Positions 49,056-50,936 of a DNA stretch of 50,936 nucleotides are shown piece after piece. This DNA comes from Vulcanimicrobiota bacterium (GTDB lineage Bacteria > Vulcanimicrobiota > Vulcanimicrobiia > Vulcanimicrobiales > Vulcanimicrobiaceae), in assembly GCA_030041225.1 (NCBI GenBank), contig JASHOG010000056.1:1-50936 (forward strand), read 5' to 3'. The notes under the pieces are model-generated. The model was not told where the DNA came from. It did no database searches and worked only from the letters and a program-made list of their open reading frames with translations. How positions within the stretch are numbered: position 1 is the first letter of the stretch; each line of letters opens with the position of its first letter. Made by a program: the position numbers and the translations under genes.

Positions 49056-50875
49056 GACGCCGCTCCCAGGACGGCCGGCTCGCGCTCCGCTCGGAGAATC
49101 GGCTCGGTGACTGCGAGCGCGTCGATCGGCACGCCGTTGTAGTGGCGAATCGAGCGCAAACGTCCAACGAGATGCGCGGGAAGCTCGCTGCGAAGGATCG
49201 TGTGAACCTGCCCGTCGCGATTCTGCTCGATAACGTACACGCGCTCGTGGCGCTCGACGAAGTCGGTGACGCTCGCGGCGAGCGGAAGAGCGCGCACGCG
49301 CAGGTAGTCGACCGCAAGGCCTTCTACAGCGAGCATATCGCGCGCCTCAACGATCGCATGGTGCGTCGTTCCGTAGGCGAGGATGCCGGCACGCGATCCA
49401 TGCTCCTCCGCAATCGGCTGCGGTAGAACCTTGCGTGCCGTCTGATGCTTGCGCACGAGCCGGTCGAGACCGCCCTGCCACGTTTGCGGGTCTTCGGAGT
49501 AACGCGCTTGCTCGTCGTGACCGGTGCCGCGCGTGAAGAAACCCGCGTTCGCGTGGTCGGTTCCCGGAAGCGTGCGATAAGGAATTCCGTCGCCGTCGAC
49601 GTCACGATAGCGGCCCCATGAGCCGATCTTCGCGAGGTCGGCCGCGCTCAGCACCTTCCCTCGATCGAACGGTTTCTCGGGATAGGGAAGCGGCTTGGTC
49701 ATCCACGAGTTCATCCCGAGATCGAGATCGCTCAGCACGAAGACCGGCGTTTGGAAGCGATCTGCGAGATCGAACGCCTCCATCCCAAACGCATACGCCT
49801 CCTCGACCGTCGCCGGCAGCAGCACGAGGTGCTTCGTGTCGCCGTGGGAGAGCGTGTACGCAAATGCGACGTCGCCCTGCATCGTGCGCGTCGGAAGCCC
49901 CGTCGACGGGCCGGCGCGCTGTACGTCGAAGATCACGCCGGGAATCTCTGCGAAGTATCCGAAGCCCGCGTACTCCGCCATTAGCGAGATGCCTGGGCCG
50001 GAGGTCGATGTCATCGCGCGCGCACCCGCCCAACCGGCACCGAAGACGACGCCCGCCGCGGCGAGCTCGTCCTCCGCTTGCACGATTGCGACGCGTTTCT
50101 CGCCGGTCTTCGGATCGACACGATATTTCTCAGCGACGGCAATGAAGTTCTCGCAGAGCGAGGACGAGGGGGTGATCGGATACCACGCCGCTACCGTGCA
50201 GCCGCCCATGACGCACCCGAGCGCGGCGGCGCGATTGCCGTCCATGAAGAGCGTGCCGTCTGTCTTTCCGCTCATGCGTTCGAGGCGAAACGCATCTTGC
50301 TTCGCCAGCTCGTTACGCGCGTACTCGAATCCCAGGCGCGCTGCGTTCATGCTCGCCGCGACCGCCGATGGCTTGTTGCGAAACTGCGTCGCGATGCCGG
50401 CTTCGACCGTCGCTTCGTCGATGCCGAGAAGCTCGCCGAGGACCCCGACGTAGATCATGTTCACCAAGTACTTGCGCAGATCCGCGTTCTCAAAATGCTG
50501 CTTGCCCATCTCGGCAAACGGCACCGCGTAGTACGTTATGTCGTCGCGCACGCTCTGGCTCACCGGGTACGCGCGTTCGTGGATCACGAAACCACCCGCG
50601 CGCACACCTGCGATATCCTCGCGCCACGTCGACGGATTGAGTGCGACGAGAACATCGACGTCCCGCGTGCGGCACTGGTACCCTTTGGATGTCACGCGGA
50701 TGTCATACCACGTCGGCAAACCCTCGATGTTCGAGGGAAAGATGTTCTTCGGCGCGACGGGGATACCGAGACGGAAGATTGCGTTGCTCAGAGCGAGGTT
50801 CGAGGACTGGCTCCCCGAGCCGTTGACCGTTGCGACGCGGATGGTGAAATCGTTGGTTGTGGGGCGACGGGGCAC
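49052..50875 (-). CDS. korA: 2-oxoacid:ferredoxin oxidoreductase alpha subunit with fused gamma domain
   Basis: 607 residues. The gamma domain (about 10-190: TIRVATVNGSGSQSSNLALSNAIFRLG ... FVIHERAYP) precedes the pyrimidine-binding alpha core (GNRAAALGCVMGGCTVAAWYPITPSSSLCENF, EDELAAAGVVFGAGWAGARAMTSTSGPG). The YPITPSS motif is typical of 2-oxoacid ferredoxin enzymes. GTG start at 50875, with AAGGAGG five bases upstream. Next to korB; no delta (ferredoxin-like) subunit is visible, as in aerobic KorAB systems such as that of Mycobacterium. Substrate 2-oxoglutarate is favoured over pyruvate by architecture only. Confidence 0.94.
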   Translation of the reverse strand: MPRRPTTNDFTIRVATVNGSGSQSSNLALSNAIFRLGIPVAPKNIFPSNIEGLPTWYDIRVTSKGYQCRTRDVDVLVALNPSTWREDIAGVRAGGFVIHERAYPVSQSVRDDITYYAVPFAEMGKQHFENADLRKYLVNMIYVGVLGELLGIDEATVEAGIATQFRNKPSAVAASMNAARLGFEYARNELAKQDAFRLERMSGKTDGTLFMDGNRAAALGCVMGGCTVAAWYPITPSSSLCENFIAVAEKYRVDPKTGEKRVAIVQAEDELAAAGVVFGAGWAGARAMTSTSGPGISLMAEYAGFGYFAEIPGVIFDVQRAGPSTGLPTRTMQGDVAFAYTLSHGDTKHLVLLPATVEEAYAFGMEAFDLADRFQTPVFVLSDLDLGMNSWMTKPLPYPEKPFDRGKVLSAADLAKIGSWGRYRDVDGDGIPYRTLPGTDHANAGFFTRGTGHDEQARYSEDPQTWQGGLDRLVRKHQTARKVLPQPIAEEHGSRAGILAYGTTHHAIVEARDMLAVEGLAVDYLRVRALPLAASVTDFVERHERVYVIEQNRDGQVHTILRSELPAHLVGRLRSIRHYNGVPIDALAVTEPILRAEREPAVLGAAS

Positions 50876-50897
50876 TACGCCCTCCTTAAGCGGGACG

Positions 50898-50936
50898 ATG
50901 AAGAAACGTTATACACGCGCCGCCGTGCTCCTCGGA
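50898..50936 (+). CDS. Possible start of an exported protein, cut by window end
   Basis: MKKRYTRAAVLLG from an ATG at 50898, divergent from korA, has the basic then hydrophobic start of a signal peptide or membrane anchor. Only 13 codons are visible and the upstream GGGA is a weak ribosome binding site. Confidence 0.35.
   Translation, partial: MKKRYTRAAVLLG

Overview
The window is bacterial chromosome: GC-rich (roughly 60-65 percent by eye), densely packed on both strands, with many 1-8 base gene overlaps and frequent GTG/TTG starts. No rRNA, tRNA, phage, plasmid or CRISPR feature was seen. The gene set (UvrA/UvrB/LigA, KorAB-type ferredoxin oxidoreductase, tricorn protease, separate-subunit B12 mutase with MeaB, YqzL-like small protein, ECF41 sigma factor) suits an uncultivated, probably aerobic Terrabacteria-like lineage. 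Ca. Eremiobacterota/WPS-2 is my best guess, at low confidence, because no 16S gene is present.

Layout. 1-5.3 kb (minus): ligA (3' end cut by the window edge), uvrA and a HAD phosphatase. 5.3-7.9 kb: a small secreted protein and a divergent PBP4-type DacB, followed by a 570-bp array of dispersed repeats. 7.9-12.3 kb: uvrB, then divergently prs-rplY-pth. 12.3-17 kb: a Ste24-like membrane protein that has lost its zinc ligands, a GGDEF protein, and an ECF41 sigma factor module with two NAD-binding epimerase-like proteins. 17-23 kb (minus): an acyl-CoA mutase operon (meaB, large subunit, 43-aa ORF, B12 subunit) running into gltX and glmU. 23-26 kb: a serine hydrolase/GH125 mannosidase fusion and uppS. 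26-34.5 kb: tricorn protease, a MazEF pair, a GT39 glycosyltransferase, tag, an alpha/beta hydrolase and ornithine aminotransferase. 34.5-43.3 kb: infC-rpmI-rplT with an attenuator-like leader and a non-ATG infC start, a motif-less serine hydrolase homologue, Nudix, a SpoU methyltransferase, a YqzL-like microprotein, pheS-pheT and cvpA. 43.3-50.9 kb: lon, hsp20, a secreted protein, an amino acid permease and korA-korB.

The most unusual theme is a dispersed, partly palindromic repeat of about 40 bp (ends near TTGTCATCC and TCGAAGGAC). It lies in tandem copies between dacB and uvrB, but also inside the reading frames of ligA and uvrA without breaking them, in opposite orientations relative to the coding strand. 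A short copy supplies the stop codon of the mutase B12 subunit and abuts or includes the start of gltX. Other points for a second look: a mutase annotated by homology as methylmalonyl-CoA mutase but carrying isobutyryl-CoA-mutase-type specificity residues; two enzyme homologues with all key catalytic residues replaced; a hydrolase-glycosidase fusion; and leader structures in front of infC and pheS.
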